In this document: positions 29,971 to 38,417 of the stretch, piece after piece
Layout: every line of letters begins with the position of its first letter
Position numbering within the stretch: the first letter of the stretch is position 1
Assembly (NCBI RefSeq): GCF_000013345.1
Contig: NC_007777.1
Span: 992,001 to 1,056,000 of the forward strand
Reading direction: 5' to 3'
Length of the DNA: 64,000 nt
Origin: Frankia casuarinae
GTDB lineage: Bacteria > Actinomycetota > Actinomycetes > Frankiales > Frankiaceae
Notes under the pieces: generated by a model
What the model was told of the DNA's origin: nothing
The model's database searches: none
What the model saw: only the letters and a program-made list of their open reading frames with translations
Translations under genes and position numbers: made by a program

Positions 29971-31330
29971 GTGAGTGCCGGCCGTCAGGGCAGCGTCCGG
30001 AAGGACGCTTCCGGCAGGTGGTTCTTCGTCGTCGACATCACCGCAGCGGGTGGGCCGCGTCGGCAGGCGAGACGGCGTGGGTTCGCGACCAAGAAGGCGG
30101 CACAGGCGGCGCTGACGGGGTTTCTCGGCAAGCTCGCGGCCGGCACGTACGTCGAGCCGTCCCGGCTGACCGTTCGGGAGTTCATCGAGACGCGCTGGCT
30201 CCCGGCAGTGGAAGGTGAGCTGCGGCCGTCGACCCTGGCGTCATGCCGGCGGAACCTGCGGCTGCATGTCCTGTCCCGGCTCGGCGGGGTGCGGCTCCAG
30301 CTCCTTGACACGGCTACCCTGCAAGCCCTCTAGGCCGAGTTGCTCCGGGCTGGCCGGGCTGACCATGCCCGGGGGCACGGACTGTCGCCGCGGACCGTGC
30401 TCTACATCCACACGATCCTTCGGGATGCGCTGAAGACGGCAGTCGAATGGGACCTGATCCCACGCAACCCGGCGGACCGGACCAAGCCGCCGCAGCGGAA
30501 GGCCCAGGCCGAGCGGCACACGAAGATCCGCACCTGGACGAACGCCGAACTCCGGACCTTCCTCGACGCCACCCGCGACGAACCGACCTACGCCCAGCGC
30601 CTCACCTCGCCACCACCGGCGTGCGGCGAGGTGAGGCGCTGGGGCTCGCCTGGTCGGCGGTGGATCTGGACGCGGGGCGCATCTCGATCCGCCGGACGCT
30701 CGTCAACGTCACCACGTCTGACACCGGCCGGGTGCCGGTGTTCAGCGACCCGAAGACCGTACGCGGCACGCGGGTCATCGCCCTGGACACGGCCACCGTA
30801 ACGGCGCTGCGTGACCTGCGCGAGAGCAAGCTGAAGGAGCTGGCGTTGCTCGGCAGGGAGCCAGAGGCCGATCTTGTCTTCACCCACTGGGACGGCCGGG
30901 CCATGCACCCGGAACGGAACTCCCGCGCGTTCCTCCGGCGGGTGAGGCGCCTCGGCCTGCCGGTCATCCGGCTGCACAACCTGCGGCACACCTGGGCAAC
31001 CCTCGCGCTCGCGAGCAACGTGCATCCCAAGGTCGTCTCCGAGCGGCTGGGGCACGCCAGCATCACGATCACCTGGAGATCTACAGCCACGTTCTGCCCG
31101 GCATGCACTCCGATGCCGCGGAAGTCGTCGCCGGGCTCATCCTCGGCACTGGCGGGCAGGCCGACGAGGACCAGGCGGACCGGCCCGACGGCGGTGGCGA
31201 CGCGACCGACTCGGACGACTCCGATGGCCTGGGTGATGACGATGCGGAACCGGGTGCGCCTGCGTCAGACTGCCCGGCCACCGGCCCGCGGACTCCTCGT
31301 CCGTCCACTTCGGTCACGGCCCGGTCGTGA
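29971..31330 (+). pseudogene. Tyrosine recombinase/phage-type integrase, inactivated
   Basis: Reading across frames reconstructs an almost complete tyrosine integrase: AP2-like N-terminal DNA-binding part (GSVRKDASGRWFFVVDI), SAM-like core-binding domain, and catalytic domain with TTGVRRGEALGL (first Arg), HNLRHTWAT (H-x-x-R) and LEIYSHVLP (Tyr). It is broken by an in-frame TAG at 30331, a frameshift at about 30600-30625 and another at about 31073. The first frameshift lies in a perfect palindrome. It begins right after the IS256 remnant. It was probably the integrase of an earlier element. Confidence 0.85.
30594..30642. repeat. Perfect 18-bp inverted repeat at an integrase frameshift
   Basis: 30594-30611 is the exact reverse complement of 30625-30642, with a 13-base loop. 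The right arm encodes the conserved RGEALG of tyrosine integrases. The left arm sits where the preceding conserved helix should be and carries the frameshift. Confidence 0.9.
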
Positions 31331-31373
31331 CCAATCTGTGACCAAACGGGCCCAAACGATCAGAGGAGGAACG

Positions 31374-31736
31374 GTGGGCGAGCATCTGACCTGCGAGAAC
31401 GCTGCCGTTCAACGGGTGCACCTCCTTGGGCGCTACTCGAACACGCCAGAGGTACTGACCGATCTTCAAACCGTCTGGGCCGTCGTAGCTGAAACCCCTG
31501 GTCAGGGGGAGACACAGGAGCTTCCGGGCCTCACAGGTTCCGGTCAGGTGCCCCGACGACACGCCATCGTTGACCGCCTCCCGGCCTCGGACATCGAGAC
31601 CTTGATCAGCCTGTACCTGGCCGGCAGCACCGCTCGCGCCTTGGCGGCCAGGTACTCGATCAGTCTCACGGCGGTCAAGACGCTGCTGCGCAAGCGTGGC
31701 ATCCGCCGCAACCGGCGATCAGCTGAACCCTCGTGA
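31374..31736 (+). CDS. Small helix-turn-helix protein
   Basis: A 120-residue protein with a resolvase/Hin-type helix-turn-helix at its C-terminus (DIETLISLYLAGSTARALAARY, then SLTAVKTLLRKRGI) and a basic tail. The GTG start has an excellent GAGGAGG seven bases upstream. The N-terminal 70 residues are not recognised. It follows the dead integrase and could be an excision or regulatory factor of that older element, or a simple DNA-binding regulator. Confidence 0.6.
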   Translation: MGEHLTCENAAVQRVHLLGRYSNTPEVLTDLQTVWAVVAETPGQGETQELPGLTGSGQVPRRHAIVDRLPASDIETLISLYLAGSTARALAARYSISLTAVKTLLRKRGIRRNRRSAEPS

Positions 31737-31819
31737 CCGTGTCAGAAGACCGGCCGCCTTCCTGGTGGCCGGGCTTCTTGGTCATACCCATCAAGATTAT
31801 GTAAGCAGGAACCATACCC

Positions 31820-32800
31820 ATGGAACACGCACCATCTCACGAAAGGATCATCAACCAGGCAGACGTTCTACCCGCCGAGCTGTCGCACGACGAACGCCTG
31901 ATCAAGCAAGGCATTGAGGCCGCCGCCCAAGAGGAGCGGCCCATCGACGACCGCACCGCGCGCTACATCGCCGGACAGCTGCACGGCGGTCAGGTCAGCG
32001 CCCTCTACAGTCTGGCCAGCACCGGCAACATCATCGAGGACACTGTCTACCACGAGCTGTACGAAGACCTCGAATCCCACACGCCGGAGGTCGCCTCCTG
32101 GGTCGAAGCGCTTCGGGCCTACTGCCAGGCTCGGCCGGACAAGGGACCAGTGAGAGGCTGGACCGAGCACGCCGCCATCCTGGACCGCATCGACGCCACC
32201 CGGGAACGGGCGCGCATGCTCGGCGGGATCGCCATCGCACCGGAACTGGCCGAAGCCAACGAGGCGCCCGGGAAAGATCATGCTCTAAACCCGGACCGGC
32301 TGGACGAACTGTTCGGCGAACCGCCGGACGAGGAGGTCGGCCGCGCAGATGAGCTGGGCTGGTTCGGCCTGATCGTCGATCACGGCACCGGCGGCGGCAC
32401 GATCATCTCCCAGGACGAGCAGGGCTTCCGTTACGTCTGGGAGACGGCCAACGGCGAAGCACTCGACCAGCGGTGGCAGGCCATCCTCCGGGAGTACGGC
32501 ACCTACGAAGACTCACTTGTTGACCTAGAACGACGTGGCCTGGATGCTCGCCATGAACGGGTCGGCTATGCCTGTCTGGCATGCGAAGAGCCGATCGTTG
32601 AGCAGGCAAACGGGCTCGATCGATCCACCTGGACGCACCAAGACGGCGAACCGCTCTGCCCTGTCGTCGATGGCACCGGCTACGAACCGGCCAAGCCGGG
32701 TGTCTGGCGGGACGGTGAGGTGGTGCCGCTGGCTGACGAGGCTGACGGCGACGACGCACACTGGCGACGGACCGCGAGTCTATGTGGCCAGCTTGGCTGA
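31820..32800 (+). CDS. Hypothetical protein upstream of ArdA
   Basis: A 326-residue acidic, mostly hydrophilic protein. There are no membrane segments, and the only Cys pair (ACLACEE near residue 265) may be half of a metal site. The first 140 residues look helical, and the segment LGWFGLIVDHGTGGG begins a second domain. It overlaps the predicted ArdA start, so the two are probably translated together, which suggests an accessory role in antirestriction or another plasmid-type function. No family recognised. Confidence 0.6.
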   Translation: MEHAPSHERIINQADVLPAELSHDERLIKQGIEAAAQEERPIDDRTARYIAGQLHGGQVSALYSLASTGNIIEDTVYHELYEDLESHTPEVASWVEALRAYCQARPDKGPVRGWTEHAAILDRIDATRERARMLGGIAIAPELAEANEAPGKDHALNPDRLDELFGEPPDEEVGRADELGWFGLIVDHGTGGGTIISQDEQGFRYVWETANGEALDQRWQAILREYGTYEDSLVDLERRGLDARHERVGYACLACEEPIVEQANGLDRSTWTHQDGEPLCPVVDGTGYEPAKPGVWRDGEVVPLADEADGDDAHWRRTASLCGQLG

Positions 32801-33314
32801 CTACAGTAACGGCTACCTACACGGCCGCTGGGTCGCCGCCGATCGGGACACCGAAGATCTGCAAGCGGCCGTGGACCGTATCTTGGCAACCTCGCCGGCC
32901 CGGCAGCACGGTGAGGCGGCCGAAGAGTGGGCTATCCACGACTACGAGGGCTTCGAGGACGACGTCACGTCCACGCTGGGCGAGTGGCCGTCGCTGCAAG
33001 ACCTGAGCAAGGTCGCCAAAGGTATCGCGGAACACGGCCTGGCGTTCGGCGCATGGGTGGCGCACCTGGGCCGGGCAGACGATGAGCTGGTGGATCGGTT
33101 CGAGGAATTCTACCGCGGTGAGTGGGGCTCGCTCACGGACTATGCCGAGGACTACCTGCAGAACATTGACTTCTACCGGTTCCTTGACGACCTGCCGGAA
33201 GACATACGGCACTATGTCAGTGTCGATGTGGAGCAGTACGCCGAGGACATAGCGTGCGATCTGCACGTTGCAGATACGCCGGAAGGTGGAGTGTGGGTGT
33301 TCAGCGTATCGTAG
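32715..33314 (+). CDS. ArdA-like antirestriction protein
   Basis: The conserved part starts at VYVASLADYSNGYLHGRWV and runs to the C-terminus (about 180 residues), the usual ArdA size. ArdA proteins are acidic DNA mimics that block type I restriction enzymes. This one is rich in Asp and Glu as expected (DYEGFEDDVTST, EQYAEDIACDL). The start is uncertain: GTG at 32715 is the only nearby candidate in frame and would add about 19 residues, overlapping the upstream gene by 86 bp. Antirestriction genes usually ride on conjugative elements. IS66 sits 34 bp downstream. Confidence 0.8.
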   Translation: MRWCRWLTRLTATTHTGDGPRVYVASLADYSNGYLHGRWVAADRDTEDLQAAVDRILATSPARQHGEAAEEWAIHDYEGFEDDVTSTLGEWPSLQDLSKVAKGIAEHGLAFGAWVAHLGRADDELVDRFEEFYRGEWGSLTDYAEDYLQNIDFYRFLDDLPEDIRHYVSVDVEQYAEDIACDLHVADTPEGGVWVFSVS

Positions 33315-33348
33315 CGTGATCGACGGCTAAATTTAGCGCTGTCGACAT

Positions 33349-35268
33349 GTACGTATTCGGAAATCCCGTTGGGGCATGATCGTGGGCGGCGTGACCGTGG
33401 GGCACTCCGCTGGGGTCTCGGGGGTCGGGGTCAGCCGGGAGGCTGTTGCCAGGTGGTGAGGTCCTCGGGGCTGGCGGCCCAGGGCAGGAACCGGTCGAGG
33501 TCGGCGCCGGTCGGCGGCTTGCCGCCGGCCCGGCCGCAGGCGTCGAGGTAGTTCTCCAGGTAGGTCAGCAGGTTCAGGTTGTGCATCGCGGCGGTCGCGG
33601 TGACCGTGAAGATCGTGGCGGCGTGGCGGGCGGTGTCCTCGGTGCGGGAGCCGCCGGCGTTGCGCCGGGTCACGACCGGGCCCCTGATCGCCCTTTCCGC
33701 CGGGTTGTTGTCCATGCCGATCATGGGGTAGTCGCGGTGGGCGACCAGCCCGTCCCATTCCCGGTCCAGGGTCGCGAGCGCCTTGCGCGCGGGTTCCTGC
33801 AGGCCGGGCGAGGCCGTCTGCTCGCGGCGAACCGTGTCGATCACGGTGATCGCGGTGTCCCAGCCGGCGTACGCGGCGGCGAGCCGCTTCTCGGTGGCCG
33901 GCGACGGGGCCGCGGCGGCGGTGTGCCAGGCGGCGGCGAGCTCGCCGTGCGCGGTGTAGAGCGCGCGGATCCGCTCGACCCACTGGCGGGCCCAGATCCC
34001 GAGCTGGGCGGGGTTCGCGTCGCCGGCCCGCACGAAGTACCGCCGCGCGTGCGCCCAGCAGTACAGGTTGACCAGGCCATCGGCGCGGCGGCCGGCGGAG
34101 ACGTACACGGTGTAGAAGTCCGACGACAGCACGAGGCGGCGCGGTCCGCCGTCGGCGTCGTCGGTCAGCTGGCCGCTGTCCGGGTCGAGGCCGACGTGTT
34201 CGGCGAGCACCGCCGTCGAGCGGGTCGCGTCCATCACGAAACAGACGCTGTCCGGCCCCAGGAACACCCACAGCCACCAGCGGGCCGGCCCGCCGCCGCC
34301 GGTCGGGGTGAACACCCGCCAGGTCGTCTCGTCGGCGTGCAGGTGCCACGACCCCCGCGACCGCCCGACGATCTGCTCGGCGAGTGGGGCGAGCAGGCCC
34401 GCGACCTGGGCGCACGCCCCGGTCAGCGTCGCCGGCGAGAGCTGGGCGCCGTGCCGGGCCAACCCGGTGACCAGCGAGTTCTGCGAACGGCCCGCGACAT
34501 AGCGCTCCACGATCAGCATCGCGAGGAACCGGTGCGTGAACAGGCCCTTCCCGATCGCCTTCGACGGTCCCGGCGCGGTCACCGTCAACGACCCGCCACA
34601 GCGGCAGCCCCGCCGATACCGGCGCCGCCTCGACACCCGAACCCGCACCGTCACCAGCCAGTCGAGCTGCTCGACGACATGCTCGCCCCACGGCGTGAAC
34701 GGCTGCCCACACGACAGGCAGCCATAGCCCCCGCCCTCGAAGTCGCAGTCGACCTCGTCGCGGGACAGATGGTCGTAGCTCCGCCGGCCCGAGCGCGCGC
34801 CCGGCCCCCGCCGCCGGCCTGCCGACCCGGCGGCCTCGCCCCGCGCCCCGTCGCCACAACCGTCCCCGCCATCCGGCGAACCCACGGCCGGCGACCCGCC
34901 GCACTCCCGTTCCGACGACCGGCCGAACAGCATCCGCCGCAACGTCGCCAGCTCCGCCTGCAACGCCTCGAGCTGGAGACGCAGCTCCACCACCTCGGCC
35001 TCACGCGTCGCCTCCCGCGCGACCAGCCCGGCGATGTCCGTCAACAGCTCCGCGACCCGGGCCCGCAGCCAGGCGTTCTCCGCCAGCAGCGCCGCGCCCT
35101 CGGCAACCTCACCGCTCGCGGCAGCGCCCGCCCCCGACTCGACAACCGTCACGCACCGCAGCAAACCACCCCGACCGGCAGAACATCACCCACCACGACC
35201 ATCAGGCCACACCCAGCCCCGAAGGCCGTCACCCCAAAAGATCAACAACGGGACTTCCGAATACGTAC
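33349..35268. mobile_element. IS66-family insertion sequence, intact, with 8-bp target duplication
   Basis: Terminal inverted repeats begin GTACGTATTCGGAAATCCCG at the left and the matching GTACGTATTCGGAAGTCCCG (read inward) at the right. The element is flanked by identical 8-bp repeats GTCGACAT at 33341-33348 and 35269-35276. IS66 elements duplicate 8 bp on insertion. At 1,920 bp it holds only the long transposase gene and lacks the two small accessory genes of classic IS66. The intact duplication points to a recent event. Confidence 0.95.
33431..35164 (-). CDS. tnpC: IS66-family transposase (TnpC)
   Basis: A 577-residue transposase. It has an N-terminal leucine-rich coiled-coil region (residues about 25-90), the LFGRSSER motif, a zinc-binding Cys cluster (GCLSCGQ...CRCGG), and the DDE catalytic region with HADETTW, SDFYTVY and the DNNPAERAIR motif near the C-terminus. 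The C-terminal segment AAMHNLNLLTYLENYLDA is typical. It appears complete and probably active. Confidence 0.95.
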   Translation of the reverse strand: MLRCVTVVESGAGAAASGEVAEGAALLAENAWLRARVAELLTDIAGLVAREATREAEVVELRLQLEALQAELATLRRMLFGRSSERECGGSPAVGSPDGGDGCGDGARGEAAGSAGRRRGPGARSGRRSYDHLSRDEVDCDFEGGGYGCLSCGQPFTPWGEHVVEQLDWLVTVRVRVSRRRRYRRGCRCGGSLTVTAPGPSKAIGKGLFTHRFLAMLIVERYVAGRSQNSLVTGLARHGAQLSPATLTGACAQVAGLLAPLAEQIVGRSRGSWHLHADETTWRVFTPTGGGGPARWWLWVFLGPDSVCFVMDATRSTAVLAEHVGLDPDSGQLTDDADGGPRRLVLSSDFYTVYVSAGRRADGLVNLYCWAHARRYFVRAGDANPAQLGIWARQWVERIRALYTAHGELAAAWHTAAAAPSPATEKRLAAAYAGWDTAITVIDTVRREQTASPGLQEPARKALATLDREWDGLVAHRDYPMIGMDNNPAERAIRGPVVTRRNAGGSRTEDTARHAATIFTVTATAAMHNLNLLTYLENYLDACGRAGGKPPTGADLDRFLPWAASPEDLTTWQQPPG

Positions 35269-35310
35269 GTCGACATAGCGTACTAGAAAGAAACTGCACA
35301 GGCTGCTCGT

Positions 35311-35859
35311 TTAAGCGGGCGAGAGCAAACCGAGATTGATGAGGCGGAACTCCATTGCCTGCCGCGACACGTCAAAGGTTCTTGCAAGATGCTGCACGAT
35401 AGCCGTGTCCGACCTTAGTCGACCGCTGGTGAGCTGGTCGAGTTGTTCGACTATCCGTTCGTCGGGCATGAGTAGCGCTGCCGCAAAGGCATTCGCCTCA
35501 CGCTCTTGCCGATCTGTCGCTGTAGACGAGACTGCGTCCCGAAAGTTTACGCGCACGAGCCGGTCAAGAATGAGCCCCTTACCCTCATGCAACAGAAGGT
35601 GACCAATCTCGTGCGCGATTGTGAAACGTTGACGAACCGGGGCATTGACGCTGTTGACGCCAATAATAGCTGGCTGGCCATCTTGGCGTAGTAGTAGGCC
35701 GGAAATGTCGTCTGCCTCAAAGGGCTGGTAGCGAACCACCGCGCGGAGGGAGGCGGCTATGCGGTCTACCGGGACTGGAATATAATTTGCGTATCCGCAG
35801 TCTTTTAGAAGTTCGATCGCTCGGATCTCGCTCGACGTACGACGGATCGGCGGATTCAC
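35311..35859 (-). CDS. ImmA/IrrE-type metallopeptidase
   Basis: A 182-residue zinc peptidase with HEIGHLLLHEG near residue 90 and a downstream glutamate in REANAFAAALLMP. ImmA-like enzymes cleave an XRE-family repressor to induce mobile elements or relieve toxin control. Its GTG start overlaps the stop of the XRE gene at 35856-36206, so the two form a repressor/anti-repressor pair. The pair is divergent from the ubiquitin-like operon, for which it is the obvious candidate regulator. Confidence 0.88.
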   Translation of the reverse strand: MNPPIRRTSSEIRAIELLKDCGYANYIPVPVDRIAASLRAVVRYQPFEADDISGLLLRQDGQPAIIGVNSVNAPVRQRFTIAHEIGHLLLHEGKGLILDRLVRVNFRDAVSSTATDRQEREANAFAAALLMPDERIVEQLDQLTSGRLRSDTAIVQHLARTFDVSRQAMEFRLINLGLLSPA

Positions 35860-36206
35860 GACGTGTTTCCGTCATCGGCAACGTGGGCGGACACGTTATC
35901 GTCGCCAGGCATCGATGCGATCGAGGCAACCCATTCCCGGTAGGGGCCGGGCGCTTCTGGCGCCGCTGAAGGGGCCGGGCGTCCCGCGATGACCTCTGCG
36001 AGGAGTTCTGGCGCTCCAACGTTGAGCTGCTCAGCTAGGCGGACGAACGTCAGCAGTGTGATGCCTTGGGCACCGTGCTCGATGTTCGTGATCGTCGTCC
36101 GCGTCAACCCGAGTCGCTCGGCAAGGGCTGCCTGGCTCCATCCCCGCTGGCGGCGGTGCTTGCGCACTGACTGCGCCAGACCGCGCTGCAGTTCCACGTC
36201 CTGCAC
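35856..36206 (-). CDS. XRE-family repressor partnered with ImmA
   Basis: A 116-residue protein with a Cro/C1-type helix-turn-helix at residues about 10-65 (RGWSQAALAERLGLTRTTITNIEHG) and a Pro/Ala-rich C-terminal linker that could be the cleavage target of the ImmA-like peptidase encoded next. It is transcribed away from the Ubl operon; the 181-bp gap between them contains repeats and a palindrome suited to autoregulation and control of both transcripts. Confidence 0.88.
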   Translation of the reverse strand: MQDVELQRGLAQSVRKHRRQRGWSQAALAERLGLTRTTITNIEHGAQGITLLTFVRLAEQLNVGAPELLAEVIAGRPAPSAAPEAPGPYREWVASIASMPGDDNVSAHVADDGNTS

Positions 36207-36387
36207 AGGCCGCAGTCTGCCCGGGAAGCGGTGTCGGTGTCAAACTCACTGTCATGTCAGTTTCACTGTCATTTTGTTGTTGCCAGTTGGGTTGACCATC
36301 TGGTGCTCCGAGGCTGACGATCGTCAGCGTCGCCTGGTCGGCGACATCGGCTAAGCGGTCGGCAACGCCGCGGACAGGAGAACTCCC
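36207..36387. promoter_or_regulatory. Divergent control region with candidate operators
   Basis: A TCACTGTCAT motif occurs at about 36245 and, minus its first base in context, again at about 36263. A perfect 16-bp palindrome GCTGACGATCGTCAGC lies at 36313-36328. The region separates the XRE/ImmA pair from the Ubl operon. The ubiquitin-like gene has AGGAGA eight bases before its ATG. Confidence 0.6.
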
Positions 36388-36663
36388 ATGAGTGGGACAG
36401 CAGCAGTCGAGGCCGGGGCTCAGACCAAGACGGTGGAGATCATCGTGAACGGCCGTCGGCGCACAGTGGTCAAAGGGGAGTTGAGCTTTGACGAGGTCGT
36501 GGCCCTGGCTTTCGATCCTGTGCCTGCTGGCGACAACGTCGACTTCACGATCACCTTCCGGCGGGGGCACGGCGACAAGCCCGAGGGGACCCTCCGTCCA
36601 GGCGGGACCGTCAAGATCAAGGAAGGAATGATCTTTGATGTCACAGCGACTGATCGTTCGTAG
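36388..36663 (+). CDS. Single-domain multiubiquitin-family ubiquitin-like protein
   Basis: A 91-residue protein matching the bacterial multiubiquitin domain. A first strand TVEIIVNGRRRTVVKGELSF resembles a beta-grasp hairpin; FDEVVALAFDP forms the helix; the end is VKIKEGMIFDVTATDRS. Relatives often have two or more tandem domains, but this has one. There is no C-terminal diglycine; the chain ends in Asp-Arg-Ser. Its stop overlaps the E1-like gene by 26 bp. It is the presumed modifier of the operon. Assignment is by recalled family pattern, not a search. Confidence 0.78.
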   Translation: MSGTAAVEAGAQTKTVEIIVNGRRRTVVKGELSFDEVVALAFDPVPAGDNVDFTITFRRGHGDKPEGTLRPGGTVKIKEGMIFDVTATDRS

Positions 36664-37828
36664 CGCGGACCTCGGGCGGCTGCGGGAGGAGGGCTACCAC
36701 CTTGAGACACGTGGAAATGTGCTGCTCGTCCACGACGTGCCGTACGTCAACCCGAGTCGGGAGGTCCTACGCGGCACCTTGGTCACCGAACTGGAGCTCG
36801 CCGGTGACATGACGATCCAGCCGTCGAACCATGTCGCCCAGTTCATCGGCCAGACACCCTCGGACTCGGAAGGCCATCCGCTGTCGAAGCTGATCAACAG
36901 CGGTGCGGCGTCGTTGGTCGGCTCGGTTCACGTCAACTTCACGTTCTCGAAGAAGCCGATGGGTGGTGACCAGCGCTACCGGGACTATCACCACAAGGTA
37001 ACAACCTATGTCGCCCTCCTCTTGATGCACGCCCAGGTGCTCGATCCAACCGTCGCGGCCACGACCTTCCCAGTGATCACGCCGGACGAGGACGACGACT
37101 CGCCGTTCGAGTACCTGGACACCGCATCCGTCCGAGCCGGCATCTCGGAGGTGACCAAAAAGCTCCGGCTAGGTCCGATAGCGATCATCGGCCTCGGCGG
37201 CACCGGTGCCTATACCCTCGATCTTGTAGCGAAGACGCCGGTCCGAGAGATCCATCTATTCGATGGTGACCGCTACCTCCAGCACAACGCCTTTCGATCG
37301 CCCGGGGCGCCGTCGATCGAGGAGCTGGCTACGGTGCCAAAGAAGGTTGACTACTTCGCAGCGCGTTACGCCAAGATGCGAAAGAAAATAGTGCCGCACG
37401 GCGACTTCGTCACTGAGGCGAATGTTGACGAGCTGCGCGGAATGACGTTTGTCTTCCTCGCGCTTGATGATGGTCCGGCGCGGAAGCTGATAGTTACTAA
37501 GCTAGAAGAGTACGGGATTGATTTCATCGATGTTGGAATCGGTGTCGAGCATGTCGACAACTCGTTGACCGGTTTAGTGCGCACGACTCTGAGCACCGTG
37601 GATTCGCGCAAGCATCTTGACGCCGACCACCGGCTGCCGTTCGGGAAAGCGAATGATGCCAACGACTACAACCGCAACATTCAGATTGCCGATCTGAACG
37701 CACTCAACGCCGCGCTGGCTGTGATCAAGTGGAAGAAGCTGGCCGGCTTCTACCTGGACCTGGAACGCGAGCACTACAGCGCTTATGCTGTGAACGGCAA
37801 TACCTTGATCAATGAGGACCTGGGGTGA
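36638..37828 (+). CDS. E1-like ThiF-family adenylyltransferase with N-terminal DUF6791-like domain
   Basis: A 396-residue protein. Residues 1-160 resemble DUF6791, commonly fused to ThiF in these operons (LREEGYHLETRGNVLLVHDVP). Residues about 165-370 are a Rossmann-type ThiF/E1 domain with GLGGTGAY at 175-182, an acidic FDGDRY at 198-203 and N207/R210 as candidate ATP-contacting residues. No cysteine occurs anywhere in the chain, so a classic E1 thioester is impossible. It probably activates the C-terminus of the Ubl encoded just before it. The ATG start is preferred over the adjoining TTG. Confidence 0.82.
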   Translation: MSQRLIVRSADLGRLREEGYHLETRGNVLLVHDVPYVNPSREVLRGTLVTELELAGDMTIQPSNHVAQFIGQTPSDSEGHPLSKLINSGAASLVGSVHVNFTFSKKPMGGDQRYRDYHHKVTTYVALLLMHAQVLDPTVAATTFPVITPDEDDDSPFEYLDTASVRAGISEVTKKLRLGPIAIIGLGGTGAYTLDLVAKTPVREIHLFDGDRYLQHNAFRSPGAPSIEELATVPKKVDYFAARYAKMRKKIVPHGDFVTEANVDELRGMTFVFLALDDGPARKLIVTKLEEYGIDFIDVGIGVEHVDNSLTGLVRTTLSTVDSRKHLDADHRLPFGKANDANDYNRNIQIADLNALNAALAVIKWKKLAGFYLDLEREHYSAYAVNGNTLINEDLG

Positions 37829-38253
37829 CCAGGCTGGACGCAGTCCGGCATGAGTTCGTGGAGTGTATACCTGAGACCCTGATTCAGGGTGTTGTCTACG
37901 TGTCAATAGCCTATGCCACTGTGGCCCATAGTTGCTGCTGTGGATGCGGAAACGTGGCTTACACACCGCTGGCGCCTGGCCGGTGGGCGTTGACTTTCGA
38001 TGGAAGATCGATCTCTTTGGACCCGTCGATCGGCAACTGGAGTTTCCCATGCCAGTCGCACTACTGGATAGAGCGCAACCGCGTCCACTGGCACGCGGCG
38101 TGGACGGCGGAGAAAATCCAGAAAGGCCGAGCGCGGACATTGCAAATGATCAACAAAGACATTGAACGAACCGATGGTGCGAAAAGCGCTACAACCGCAG
38201 TCCAAACGAGGTGGCGCGGCTGGTTTGCGCGGCTTCGCCGCCGGTTCAAGTAG
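37825..38253 (+). CDS. DUF6527-like Cys-rich protein of the ubiquitin-like operon
   Basis: A 142-residue protein coupled to the E1-like gene by a GTGA overlap. It has a striking cysteine cluster, HSCCCGCGN at residues 35-43, and a second motif WSFPCQSHYWI around Cys76/His79, followed by a Trp-rich strand. DUF6527 proteins recur in bacterial multiubiquitin operons. The Cys/His pattern could bind zinc or supply a catalytic thiol or hydroxyl, standing in for a missing E2 or deubiquitinase. The basic C-terminus (WFARLRRRFK) may bind nucleic acid or membrane. The role is inferred. Confidence 0.72.
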   Translation: MTRLDAVRHEFVECIPETLIQGVVYVSIAYATVAHSCCCGCGNVAYTPLAPGRWALTFDGRSISLDPSIGNWSFPCQSHYWIERNRVHWHAAWTAEKIQKGRARTLQMINKDIERTDGAKSATTAVQTRWRGWFARLRRRFK

Positions 38254-38417
38254 GTCGCGCCCTCCTCCAGAAAGCATGCTTGCGGCGTCGATCGACGCCG
38301 CGACGGGCCAACGGAGGCGTAAGGTCTCAGATGTGAATAGTTTGGCGTCTGTATCGGTGATTTTTGGATCGCAGTAAACTCTCGCATAGATGCGAGACGG
38401 AGAGATGTAGGTGTGCA

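Noticed and set aside
33446-35278. 610-codon plus-strand frame opposite the IS66 transposase
   Set aside because: It mirrors the transposase gene, has no domain pattern and is the usual GC-skewed antisense frame.
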